Shown: positions 57,042 through 64,000 of the stretch, piece by piece | Position numbering within the stretch: position 1 is the first letter of the stretch | How the letters are laid out: each line of letters begins with the position of its first letter | Source of the DNA: Sphingobium estronivorans | GTDB lineage: Bacteria > Pseudomonadota > Alphaproteobacteria > Sphingomonadales > Sphingomonadaceae | Length of the DNA stretch: 64,000 nucleotides | Direction: 5' to 3' | Assembly (NCBI RefSeq): GCF_008692605.1 | Contig: NZ_LFCT01000029.1 | Span: 1 to 64,000, forward strand | Translations under genes and position numbers: made by a program | Notes under the pieces: generated by a model | What the model saw: only the letters and a program-made list of their open reading frames with translations | Databases searched by the model: none | What the model was told of the DNA's origin: nothing

Positions 57042-59066
57042 TCATCCGGTTGGGGTCAACTCGCCGAACCGGATTCCCGCCTTCCTGCCATCGTAAGTAG
57101 CCTGCGCGATTTGGCCAGCGCCGAGGCAGTCTCCGATCCGCTCGACCGAGCGGATGAGGCCCACCTCGCGCTTCGCGACCAGCTCCTGATAGAGTTCATC
57201 GTCAGAGATCTGGCCGGTAACCAGGACAACCGTGTCCGCGTCGATGCGGCTTTCCGCCCCGTCAAGCAGGCGGCTGGCGGTCACCGAACCTTCGTCGATC
57301 GATGTGATCATTGTGCCGACCACGATCGCGATCCCGGCTTCATTCATTGAATTGATGACGTGCACGAGTTCTAATGTGTTGTGCGTCCAGGGGGAAGGAT
57401 CGCTGGCCGTCGTTACATAGGTCACCTTGCAACCCGCCTTGGCAAGGCGGTCGGCTATAACGGCCGCCATATAATAATAGTCCTCGTCGTAGACGACAAC
57501 GCTGCCGCCACTCGGCACATGGCCGTTGAGGATGTCCTCCGCGCAAAGCACATGGGAAAGGTCGTGCCCCGTGATGGGCTCGTCGTGATGGCGTCCCACG
57601 CCTTCGCCGCGCCATTTGGCGCCCGTCGCAATGATGATGTGGTCGGCCCCGAAACCCACGATATCGTCTGCGTTAAGAGGACTTTCGAGATACATGTTGA
57701 CGTTCGGCATCGTCTGTAGCTGACTGACGCGGTAATCCACCACGCGACCCCAGGCGCTCAACCGCGGCATCCTCCGCTCGCGTACGAGGCGGCCGCCCCA
57801 TTCGCTGCCCGCATCCGCGATAGATACCTGATATCCACGCTTGGCAAGCGTGTGGGCTGCCTCCAAGCCAGCCGGGCCGCCGCCCACTACGAGTATGGAT
57901 GCGTCGGGGTCGTGCGCCTCCGGCACATTCTCAGGATGCCAGCCGTTCACATGCTCCTCGCCTGCGGAGGGGTTCTGCGTGCAACGGATTCTGGAATAGG
58001 TCATCACCTCAGCGGTGCAGGCGTTGCAGCCGATACATTCCCGGATGTCGTCGTGACGGCCCGTGTCGATCTTGTTCGGGAGGAAAGGGTCAGCTATCGA
58101 AGGGCGCGCGGCCCCGATGAGATCAAGCACTCCGCGCTTGATCTGACTTACCATCGCATCAGGCGAGGTGAAGCGGCCGACGCCAACAACCGGCTTGTTG
58201 GTGACCTTTTTCACAAAATCGATGAACGGCTCCTGCTGGCCCTCCTCAAAGAACCGACTGCTGCCGCTATCCCAGGCCCAATCGCTGACGTTCACGTCCC
58301 ACAGGTCAGGCACATCGGCAAGCGCCTCCACCACACGGCGACCATCCTCGAATGCGGTGATGTTCGAAGGCCGACGCCGATCCTCGACAGCGAAGCGAAC
58401 GGCGACGGCACAGGTGTCCCCCACCGCGTCCTTCACGTCGGAAAGCGTCTCCCGGAGCAAGCGGACGCGATTCTCAAATACGCCGCCATATTCGTCGGTG
58501 CGCTTGTTCGTCCTGGTATCCAGAAAGTCCTGCAGCAGCGACAGGTTGTGCGCGCAGTAGACGTAAATGATATCGAAGCCGGCCTTGCGGGCACGCAGCG
58601 CCGCGTCCCGATACCACTGGCGGAAGTTTGTGATGTCCTGCCTGTCGATGGTTCGCGCCGAGATGGGATTGATGAAATAATGTGGGAACTTGCCGGTGGG
58701 TGAAAGCGGATGTTCGCGATGGTTGATGGCAGGGCCGGAGGCACCCGCATGCGCGAGCTCTATACCTGCGAGCGCGCCATACTCCTTCACGGCTGCGACC
58801 ACGCGTGATAGTGGCTCGATATATTTGTCGTTGTACATCCGCGGATCAGGCAAAGGTGCGTGGTCCGAGGTTTCGTGGATCATCGTCTCCTCAAGACAGA
58901 CAACGCCCCAGCCACCCTCGGCCCTGGCTTTCCGGAACGCAATCATCTCATCCAGGGCGGGCATGCCCATCGCGGTGGCGTGCGGCACAACATAGAACCG
59001 GTTCTTCGTTCTTACAGGGCCGATCTGCAGCGGTTCGAAGAGAATATCGTATCGAGGGTCGCGCAT
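57042..59066 (-). CDS. FMN/[4Fe-4S]/FAD oxidoreductase of the trimethylamine dehydrogenase family
   Basis: 674 residues. Residues ~1-370 are an Old Yellow Enzyme-type TIM barrel (LFEPLQIGPVRTKNRFYVVPHATAMG, GGWGVVCLEETMIHETSDH, AGIELAHAGASG). The iron-sulfur motif is RECIGCNACTAEVMTYSRIRCTQNP, followed by the TMADH-typical AGEEHVNGWHPE. Then come an FAD/NAD-type domain (SILVVGGGPAGLEAAHTLAKRGYQVSIADAGSEWGGRL) and a second dinucleotide fold. Relatives dehydrogenate di-/trimethylamine; 6-hydroxypseudooxynicotine dehydrogenase (Pno) of Agrobacterium is in this family and releases methylamine. In this nic context a Pno-like role is attractive but unproven. Electrons normally go to ETF, not found here. 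Confidence 0.88.
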   Translation of the reverse strand: MRDPRYDILFEPLQIGPVRTKNRFYVVPHATAMGMPALDEMIAFRKARAEGGWGVVCLEETMIHETSDHAPLPDPRMYNDKYIEPLSRVVAAVKEYGALAGIELAHAGASGPAINHREHPLSPTGKFPHYFINPISARTIDRQDITNFRQWYRDAALRARKAGFDIIYVYCAHNLSLLQDFLDTRTNKRTDEYGGVFENRVRLLRETLSDVKDAVGDTCAVAVRFAVEDRRRPSNITAFEDGRRVVEALADVPDLWDVNVSDWAWDSGSSRFFEEGQQEPFIDFVKKVTNKPVVGVGRFTSPDAMVSQIKRGVLDLIGAARPSIADPFLPNKIDTGRHDDIRECIGCNACTAEVMTYSRIRCTQNPSAGEEHVNGWHPENVPEAHDPDASILVVGGGPAGLEAAHTLAKRGYQVSIADAGSEWGGRLVRERRMPRLSAWGRVVDYRVSQLQTMPNVNMYLESPLNADDIVGFGADHIIIATGAKWRGEGVGRHHDEPITGHDLSHVLCAEDILNGHVPSGGSVVVYDEDYYYMAAVIADRLAKAGCKVTYVTTASDPSPWTHNTLELVHVINSMNEAGIAIVVGTMITSIDEGSVTASRLLDGAESRIDADTVVLVTGQISDDELYQELVAKREVGLIRSVERIGDCLGAGQIAQATYDGRKAGIRFGELTPTG

Positions 59067-59357
59067 TTGTTACTCCACGGTATCACGCAGTCAGTTTTCG
59101 GAATGACGGGAAGACGCCGCCGCGCATCCATCTCGTCCAGAGCCGGATGGATGCGCGGGACCATAGTGCCAACGGCGTGAAGTCGCATATGGAAAGCGGC
59201 CAAAAAAGGGGCAATCACACAGCTAAGGGCATAGATGAGTTGAAAGGCGGGCCTGTTTCTTCCACGCTGATGTGGACGCAAAGATGTACCGACATAAGCG
59301 ATCGATCAAGGGCCGATCTATAGTTCTCAACCTATTTTTGCCCCGCGTACCAAGCTG

Positions 59358-60233
59358 TTACTCATGCTCATAAGGGCTGAATGCCTCGGCTATGGCGAAG
59401 TCGTCACTTTCAAGGACGATGCTGGGCTCGTTCATCTCAACCCAGCCGCAGAATGGCGGCGACATCTCATATCCCAATAGCTGTTGAACCCGCTTGGGAT
59501 ATTGTTTCACCATGTCTCGCGGCACAACCAGATACTGATTCTCCTCCTGACGATGATAGCCTTGGGTGAAGGATAGTGCGATCGCCAAGCGGCACTCGTT
59601 CGAAATATTCGCGCCCCCTCCATGATAGACGCTGCCCACATACATAAGACCCGATCCGCGCTTCATTTCAGCAGGAACCGCTTCATGGGGCTGAGGCCGC
59701 CGGTCCATGTCCCATTTATGGCTGCCCGGGATCACCATCGTTGCGCCGTTGCTTGCGGTGAAGTCCGTTCCTGCAAGAAGCGTCTGGAGGAGCACATGGG
59801 GACCGGGATGGCGGACGTGGTACATTCCATCGTCACGGTGCAGGTCCTGTGCAGCCTGGCCCGGACTGATCTCGATTGCTTGCGTCACCGATACCTGAAC
59901 CGTGGGCCGTACCATGGTCTGCCGTTCGCCTGCCATCATCGGGAACTCGACGCAAAGAAGTCTCTCAGCCGTGCCTAGAAACAACGGATGGAGAACAAAT
60001 TCCGTCATATGCCGTGATTTGGCAAATAACGCGGACGTGCGCCGGGTTCGATTGCCCGAGAAGCCAGCCTCTCCGAACGGTGAACGCTTTATCCATGGCT
60101 CCAGGTCGCCGACTAGTTGATCCATCACACCCGGTATGATCATGCCCTCAATGATGACGGCACCATCCCGGTCAATGATTTCACATACAGCGTCAACCGA
60201 GGTGTCATTCGAGACAGAAGCTATTGTAGCCAT
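59358..60233 (-). CDS. Phytanoyl-CoA dioxygenase (PhyH)-family Fe(II)/2-oxoglutarate enzyme
   Basis: 291 residues: HRDDG in QAAQDLHRDDGMYHVRHPGPHVLLQTLLAGTDFTASNGATMVIPGSHKW supplies the H-x-D iron ligands. GSVYHGGGANISNECRLAIALSFTQGY supplies the distal His and the 2-oxoglutarate-binding Arg. Such enzymes hydroxylate or demethylate small molecules. Its job in the cluster is unknown; an N-demethylation or side-chain hydroxylation would be compatible. It lies 290 bp upstream of the TMADH-type gene on the same strand. ATG at 60233; a weak AAGG precedes it. Confidence 0.88.
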   Translation of the reverse strand: MATIASVSNDTSVDAVCEIIDRDGAVIIEGMIIPGVMDQLVGDLEPWIKRSPFGEAGFSGNRTRRTSALFAKSRHMTEFVLHPLFLGTAERLLCVEFPMMAGERQTMVRPTVQVSVTQAIEISPGQAAQDLHRDDGMYHVRHPGPHVLLQTLLAGTDFTASNGATMVIPGSHKWDMDRRPQPHEAVPAEMKRGSGLMYVGSVYHGGGANISNECRLAIALSFTQGYHRQEENQYLVVPRDMVKQYPKRVQQLLGYEMSPPFCGWVEMNEPSIVLESDDFAIAEAFSPYEHE

Positions 60234-60607
60234 GACTATACCTTATCAACGTAAACGAAGGCGAGGACGGGAAAAATGGAGCGGCAATTTCTGCAATTCA
60301 TGCACTTGATCACGGACGTCACAGAACATCGGCGGGATCGAAACGATCTATCATGCGCTCTGTGTCGGTCGAACGACTCGCGCCACATTCACCCGACGCT
60401 GTCTGGAGCCTGATCCGATCAAACTGGATCGGATCAGGCTCTAAAGTCTTTCGATTCCTACATTTTCCGATCCAGCAGGTGATGCCATCTGCTTCGAAAA
60501 TGCTCCATCTGCGCACTCCTATATGCGGACGACTATGGTCCTGATATAAGCTCCCCGGCTCCCGCTGTCGAAGCTTAGTGCCGGGGAAGCGCAAAGTCGG
60601 CAGAACT
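60234..60607. other. Intergenic region with palindromic element
   Basis: About 375 bp with no gene. It contains a long perfect palindrome, listed separately, and the promoter of the PhyH gene (GATAAGGTATAG-like sequence just before its ATG on the minus strand). Confidence 0.45.
60406..60441. repeat. REP-like palindrome
   Basis: GAGCCTGATCCGATC - AAACTG - GATCGGATCAGGCTC: perfect 15 bp arms. Palindromes built on GATCCGATC...GATCGGATC are common dispersed elements in alphaproteobacterial genomes. It lies after the NTF2-like gene, so it may also act as its terminator (no T-run). Confidence 0.65.
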
Positions 60608-60991
60608 TCATTTCACCGATCGTATGGCAAGTCCATTTGCTTTGCAGAAGGCGTTCTTCGAGATGAGCTTGCCGTCGCGAAAATCCAGGATATCCAGCCC
60701 GTCGACGCAAGATTGCTGGCCGTCAGCGGCCGTCATCATCATCGTCCAGGCGACAAGGGCGCGGTCGCTTGCTTCGTCCAGCATCGTCGAGGAAACCGTA
60801 TACTGGACGCTTCCAAGAGTGCCGTCGAAGATGGACTTGAGTGATGCGCCGATGGCATCGACACCCTTATGCTTGATGCCGTTGGGATCCATGTACACGC
60901 AGTCTGGAGACAGAAGACCGAGCATTTTGTCGTAATCGCCGTCATTGAATGTGCTCATAAAAGCGGTAGTGTGTGCATTTAGGTCAGACAT
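60608..60991 (-). CDS. Cytoplasmic NTF2/SnoaL-like protein
   Basis: 127 residues: MSDLNAHTTAFMSTFNDGDYDKMLGLLSPDCVYMDPNGIKHKGVDAIGASLKSIFDG, then VAWTMMMTAADGQQSCVDGLDILDFRDGKLISKNAFCKA, the SnoaL-like fold of small isomerases and hydrolases (ketosteroid isomerase superfamily). No signal peptide. The ATG has AAAGGAG seven bases upstream. It overlaps the end of the AraC-type gene by 13 bases, so the two are probably co-transcribed. Confidence 0.82.
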   Translation of the reverse strand: MSDLNAHTTAFMSTFNDGDYDKMLGLLSPDCVYMDPNGIKHKGVDAIGASLKSIFDGTLGSVQYTVSSTMLDEASDRALVAWTMMMTAADGQQSCVDGLDILDFRDGKLISKNAFCKANGLAIRSVK

Positions 60992-61908
60992 GGTCGCTCC
61001 TTTGACGTGTTGCGTGCGGAAAGATGACGGCCGCCTATGCTGGCCTTTGTAATCGGCTGGGTCAGAGGGCTCGCTCGTCCTGGCTGAGTCAGGCCTATCA
61101 AGTCGCGGAAAGCCTGTGGTGAAACGTGCGCCCACCGTTTGAAGGCGTTCCTGAAGTTGCTCACTTCGGTGTAGCCCGCCCGATCAGCCACGTCGCCAAT
61201 CGTCAGTTGTGGATCGGAAAGGCATTGCTTGGCGAATGCGAATCGGACTTCCGCGATAATTTGTGCGTAAGACGTCTCTAGACAATGGAGTCGTCGGCGC
61301 AGGGTTCTTGCTGACAATCCCAAATCCCGCGCAATATCGGCTTCGGCCGCATCGAAGCGCGGGCCAATCAGAATCGCCTGCTTCAATCTGCGGATTAAAA
61401 AGGCGTCCGAAGAATGGCCCTCGTCGGAAAGCAACTGAAATAGGCCTGGCATTGCAGCGGTTATGGGCTCTTCAGCAGCACCACCGTTCTCCTGGCAATG
61501 ATGATGAGTGGGCGCGTGACGCGGCGTACACCGAGGGCGCGCGTGCTTTGAATTGGCAAAGGAGTGGGAGGACTTATCCTCTGAACTCCTCCAGGTATCA
61601 CGCGAGATGCACGAAGCACGCGTAACGCTCGAGCCTTCGATACCTGCGGCGCTCACCAGATGCCGCCGATTCAAACTTTCGGACTGTTTCTGGACGTTTG
61701 CTATTTGCGGTGGCATCCAGTGCATTCCTCTCGTATCTTCGCTGGCGCGCCTTGTTCGGCCGCGCGACGAAAATCTTTCAATCTCGTTATAAACTGGATC
61801 CGGTCGGCGGTTCGCAACCAAACAGACAGGACCCACGGGCAGCCTTGCAATCGCACATCGGCCAGACATGCTGCGCGCAAGGTAACTTCCCGATATTTCC
61901 ACAATCAA
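60979..61908 (-). CDS. AraC-family regulator, N-terminal part atypical
   Basis: Up to 309 residues; a shorter start is possible. The last ~130 residues are a clear AraC DNA-binding domain of the OruR/ArgR-type: DAFLIRRLKQAILIG..DAAEADIARDLGLSARTLRRRLHCLETSYAQIIAEVRFAFAKQCLSDPQLTIGDVADRAGYTEVSNFRNAFKRWAHVSPQAFRDL. The N-terminal half does not resemble the ligand-binding domain (about 190 residues) expected in this group; it is Arg/Ser-rich and looks non-native, so the gene may be truncated or frameshifted. Divergent from nicE, so it may regulate the nic operon if functional. Confidence 0.65.
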   Translation of the reverse strand: MIVEISGSYLARSMSGRCAIARLPVGPVCLVANRRPDPVYNEIERFSSRGRTRRASEDTRGMHWMPPQIANVQKQSESLNRRHLVSAAGIEGSSVTRASCISRDTWRSSEDKSSHSFANSKHARPRCTPRHAPTHHHCQENGGAAEEPITAAMPGLFQLLSDEGHSSDAFLIRRLKQAILIGPRFDAAEADIARDLGLSARTLRRRLHCLETSYAQIIAEVRFAFAKQCLSDPQLTIGDVADRAGYTEVSNFRNAFKRWAHVSPQAFRDLIGLTQPGRASPLTQPITKASIGGRHLSARNTSKERPCLT

Positions 61909-62114
61909 TTATACAGAAAAAGAAATCAAGTGAGAATGCGCATGGGCAGTGGCCGCCGTCGCAGGCGCAGCGTCCCATCGGTCATGTGTTTGACACCTGA
62001 CTAAATTAGGACCGGCTCCGATATGCATAAGCCAAGCTGGATCCCATGGATATTCGACCTTGTATTTATCCAACAGACGAATTAATGTTGCCACAGCAGC
62101 AAAGGAGAGGGCAA
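61909..62114. promoter_or_regulatory. Divergent araC/nicE regulatory region
   Basis: About 205 bp between the divergent regulator and nicE. TTGTAT at 62060 and GAATTAA at 62079 recur at identical spacing upstream of the decayed nicE copy (55857 and 55876), marking a conserved promoter or operator, 36 bases before the start codon. Confidence 0.5.
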
Positions 62115-62867
62115 TTGAGGGCCTACCGTATAGGGCAGATCGTGCCGAGTTCGAATGTTACGATGGAGACTGAAATACCGGCGCTCCTCCGTGCCCGCGA
62201 GACGATCTCGCCCGAGCGCTTTACCTTCCATTCGGCCCGCATGCGCATGAAGCACGTGACCAAGGAAGAGCTGTCCAAAATGGACGGCGCCAGCGACACG
62301 TGCGCCATCGAGTTATCTGACGCGGCCGTCGACGTGATGGGTTATGCATGTCTGGTGGCTATCATGTCGATGGGCAAGGGTTACCATCGTGAGTCCCAGG
62401 CCCGCCTGCATCAGGCAACAATCGATAATGGCCATCCGGCCCCCGTCGTATCGTCAGCTGGCGCGCTCGTGGATGGGATCAAGGCGATTGGCGCGAAGCG
62501 AGTGGCGATTGTGGCGCCATATATGAAGCCGCTAACCGAGCTTGTTGTCGACTATATTCGTGCCGAAGGCATCGATGTCGTCGAATGGCGCGCTCTTGAG
62601 ATTTCGGATAATTTGGCAGTCGCCGCTCACGACCCCGCCCGGCTTCCGGGCATCGTCGCGTCGATGGAGCATGTGGCCGAGGTCGATGCTGTAATTTTGT
62701 CTGCATGCGTGCAGATGCCGTCGCTGCCCGCCGTCTCGATCGTTGAGGCGCAGGTCGGCAAGCCGGTGTTGACGGCGGCCATCTCCACAACCTGGGCGAT
62801 GTTGCGAGCCCTTGACCTCGACACGCGCGTGCCCGGTGGCGGGACGCTTTTATCAGGGGCATTCTAA
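62115..62867 (+). CDS. nicE: Maleate cis-trans isomerase NicE
   Basis: 250 residues of the Asp/Glu racemase superfamily that converts maleate to fumarate, the last step of nicotinate and nicotine breakdown. MRAYRIGQIVPSSNVTMETEIPALLRARETISPERFTFHSARMRMKHV matches Pseudomonas NicE. The two catalytic Cys residues lie in DVMGYACLVAIMSMG and VDAVILSACVQMPSLP. GYHRESQARLHQ and KRVAIVAPYMKPLTELVVDYI are also conserved. The start is TTG at 62115, with AAAGGAGAGG upstream; the upstream in-frame ATG would add non-native residues. nicD starts 2 bp after the stop. Confidence 0.95.
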   Translation: MRAYRIGQIVPSSNVTMETEIPALLRARETISPERFTFHSARMRMKHVTKEELSKMDGASDTCAIELSDAAVDVMGYACLVAIMSMGKGYHRESQARLHQATIDNGHPAPVVSSAGALVDGIKAIGAKRVAIVAPYMKPLTELVVDYIRAEGIDVVEWRALEISDNLAVAAHDPARLPGIVASMEHVAEVDAVILSACVQMPSLPAVSIVEAQVGKPVLTAAISTTWAMLRALDLDTRVPGGGTLLSGAF

Positions 62868-62869
62868 CA

Positions 62870-63697
62870 ATGGACGGCAGTCCTTTCGGATACAACGTTC
62901 ATGCGAACGGCATCCGGCACCATCTTGTGCGCCATGGCGCGCCTGGGCGGCGTCAGATGCTTCTCGTGCCTGGCATCACGTCGCCAGCGGTCACGTGGGA
63001 TTTCGTTGCCGCTCGCCTGGCCGAGACGTACGAGGTTCATGTGCTCGACGTTCGGGGCCGCGGATTAAGTCAAGCTGGCGACCTTGATTATTCCCTGGAT
63101 GCAATGGCGGATGATGTCGTCGCGCTGACGGGTGTTCTTGATCTCGATCGTCCGGTGATTCTTGGTCATTCCATGGGCGCCCGCACCGCGATCCGCGCCG
63201 CCAGGAAAGCGCACGGGATTTTTGCCGGGCTGATCTTGGCCGATCCGCCCGTAAGCGGGCCGGGCCGTCGCCCCTATCCCTCGGCATGGCCATGGTATGA
63301 GGATTCGATCTTGCTGGCGCAGCGCGGCTGCTCGGCGGAAGAAATGAAGGCATTCTGCCCGACCTGGACTCAGGATCAGCGCGCGCTGCGTGCTGAATGG
63401 CTCCACACGTGCGAACTGCGTGCGATCGACGCGGCCTATAAAGGCTTTCATACGGATGACGTTCATGCCGACCTGCTGCACCTTGACCTGCCGATACGGC
63501 TCGTCGTGGCCGGTGGCTCGCCGGTCATCGAAACGGCAGATATTGAAGAAATTCGGACACTGGCGCCCGGCATCGAGGTCGTGACCGTCGAAGGCGCAGG
63601 GCACATGATACCGTGGGATGATCTGGACGGTTTCCTCGGCGCGGTCGCAGGTTTTCAAGCCGACATCAAGGAGGCCACCGCAAATGGATCGCGCTAG
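62870..63697 (+). CDS. nicD: N-formylmaleamate deformylase NicD
   Basis: 275-residue alpha/beta hydrolase that cleaves N-formylmaleamate to maleamate and formate. Motifs: VPGITSPAVTWDFVAARLA (oxyanion region), DVRGRGLSQ, the nucleophile elbow GHSMGART, and DPPVSGPGRRPYPSAWPWYEDSI, a signature of NicD. The acid lies in the LVVAGGSPVIETADIEEI region and the base His in VEGAGHMIPWDDLDGF. It matches Pseudomonas NicD along its length. Tightly packed between nicE and nicX, so expressed as one unit. Confidence 0.95.
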   Translation: MDGSPFGYNVHANGIRHHLVRHGAPGRRQMLLVPGITSPAVTWDFVAARLAETYEVHVLDVRGRGLSQAGDLDYSLDAMADDVVALTGVLDLDRPVILGHSMGARTAIRAARKAHGIFAGLILADPPVSGPGRRPYPSAWPWYEDSILLAQRGCSAEEMKAFCPTWTQDQRALRAEWLHTCELRAIDAAYKGFHTDDVHADLLHLDLPIRLVVAGGSPVIETADIEEIRTLAPGIEVVTVEGAGHMIPWDDLDGFLGAVAGFQADIKEATANGSR

Positions 63698-64000
63698 TTT
63701 CGCGGAGATATGCCTCCACCAGCTGAAAATGTCCGGTGTTCGCGCCGACGAGCGGCTGGTCGTGCTGACTCAGGGTGACGAGCGACTAGATTATGCCGAC
63801 GCGTTTCTCGCTGCGGGCCGGGCGCTCAAGGCGAATATCTACCACATGCGGCTGCCGGCGCCTGCACCGATGGGCAATTGGGCGGTAGGGCAGACGCCGC
63901 TTTCGCGGATGCCTGAAGCCGTGGAGGCATTGAAGAATGCCGATATGGTGATCGACTGCATCTTCCTGCTGTTCTCGCCAGAGCAGATGGCGATCCAGGC
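63684..64000 (+). CDS. nicX: 2,5-dihydroxypyridine 5,6-dioxygenase NicX (5' part)
   Basis: The first ~105 residues before the window ends: MDRASFAEICLHQLKMSGVRADERLVVLTQGDERLDYADAFLAAGR, LKANIYHMRLPAPAPMGNWAV, LKNADMVIDCIFLLFSPEQMAIQ. The layout (short helical lead, 'RVDE.V.VL' strand, alternating Rossmann-like units, 'AADLVVD..LLHSPEQ') matches NicX, the Fe(II) ring-cleaving enzyme that makes N-formylmaleamate from 2,5-dihydroxypyridine. ATG overlaps the nicD stop by 14 bp, with AAGGAGG nine bases upstream. The metal-binding residues lie beyond the edge. Confidence 0.85.
   Translation, partial: MDRASFAEICLHQLKMSGVRADERLVVLTQGDERLDYADAFLAAGRALKANIYHMRLPAPAPMGNWAVGQTPLSRMPEAVEALKNADMVIDCIFLLFSPEQMAIQ

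Noticed and set aside
1..64000. tRNA, rRNA, riboswitches, relaxase and replication genes
   Set aside because: Looked for in the sequence and translations but none could be supported within the window.

Overview
The window looks like part of a large conjugative plasmid (or an integrated copy of one) from a sphingomonad (Sphingomonas/Sphingobium/Novosphingobium group). The reasons are GC-rich alphaproteobacterial codon use, a MucR-type regulator with an Ala/Lys/Pro tail, a complete F-type conjugation operon of the kind carried by sphingomonad catabolic plasmids, several mobile elements, and a patchwork of catabolic genes. No rRNA, tRNA, CRISPR array, relaxase, coupling protein, partition genes or replication gene was found, so the transfer machinery is only partly inside the window.

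Layout. Positions 1-5.6 kb hold toxin-antitoxin remnants (parD with a decayed parE, then an intact Phd/YefM-PIN pair), a MucR-like regulator, an uncharacterised 445-residue protein, a lytic transglycosylase and a small HTH protein. A ~590 bp non-coding region with phased CGGACAG repeats leads into the conjugation operon (6.2-26.4 kb, + strand): traA-L-E-K-B-dsbC-V-C-x-trbI-sipF-W-x-U-trbC-N-x-F-H-G. Most genes overlap by a few bases, and x marks small unrecognised genes. From 26.4 to 38.4 kb lies a mosaic: small unknown proteins, a long serine recombinase, a frameshifted membrane-protein gene, and a DNA-repair/stress group (DUF3606, LigD without its phosphoesterase domain, exonuclease III, a frameshifted cupin, topoisomerase IB, an SDR). 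An ISKra4-family IS and an IS3-family relic follow.

From 38.5 kb to the right edge is an amine/N-heterocycle catabolic region. The minus-strand set (51.3 to 38.5 kb) encodes an ornithine-cyclodeaminase-family protein, RidA, two DAO-type flavoenzymes, an aldehyde dehydrogenase, a NicA2-type flavin amine oxidase translationally coupled to a c-type cytochrome, a flavin reductase, two SnoaL/NTF2-fold proteins in the wider region, an APC permease and an MFS transporter. A passenger-free Tn3-family transposon (51.66-55.49 kb) separates it from a second part: a decayed maleate isomerase copy, a TetR regulator, a trimethylamine-dehydrogenase-type FMN/4Fe-4S oxidoreductase, a PhyH-type dioxygenase, an NTF2 protein, an AraC regulator, and the operon nicE-nicD-nicX, which runs off the right edge.

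Working hypothesis: the right third encodes breakdown of nicotine or a similar pyridine-pyrrolidine alkaloid by the variant pyridine/pyrrolidine (VPP) route. In this model the amine oxidase passes electrons to its partner cytochrome, the TMADH-type enzyme and the aldehyde dehydrogenase process the side chain, and NicX, NicD and NicE take 2,5-dihydroxypyridine towards fumarate. The NicE and NicD calls are strong. The assignment of the upstream steps is inference, and the ring hydroxylase, the HSP monooxygenase (HspB) and maleamate amidase (NicF) are not in the window.
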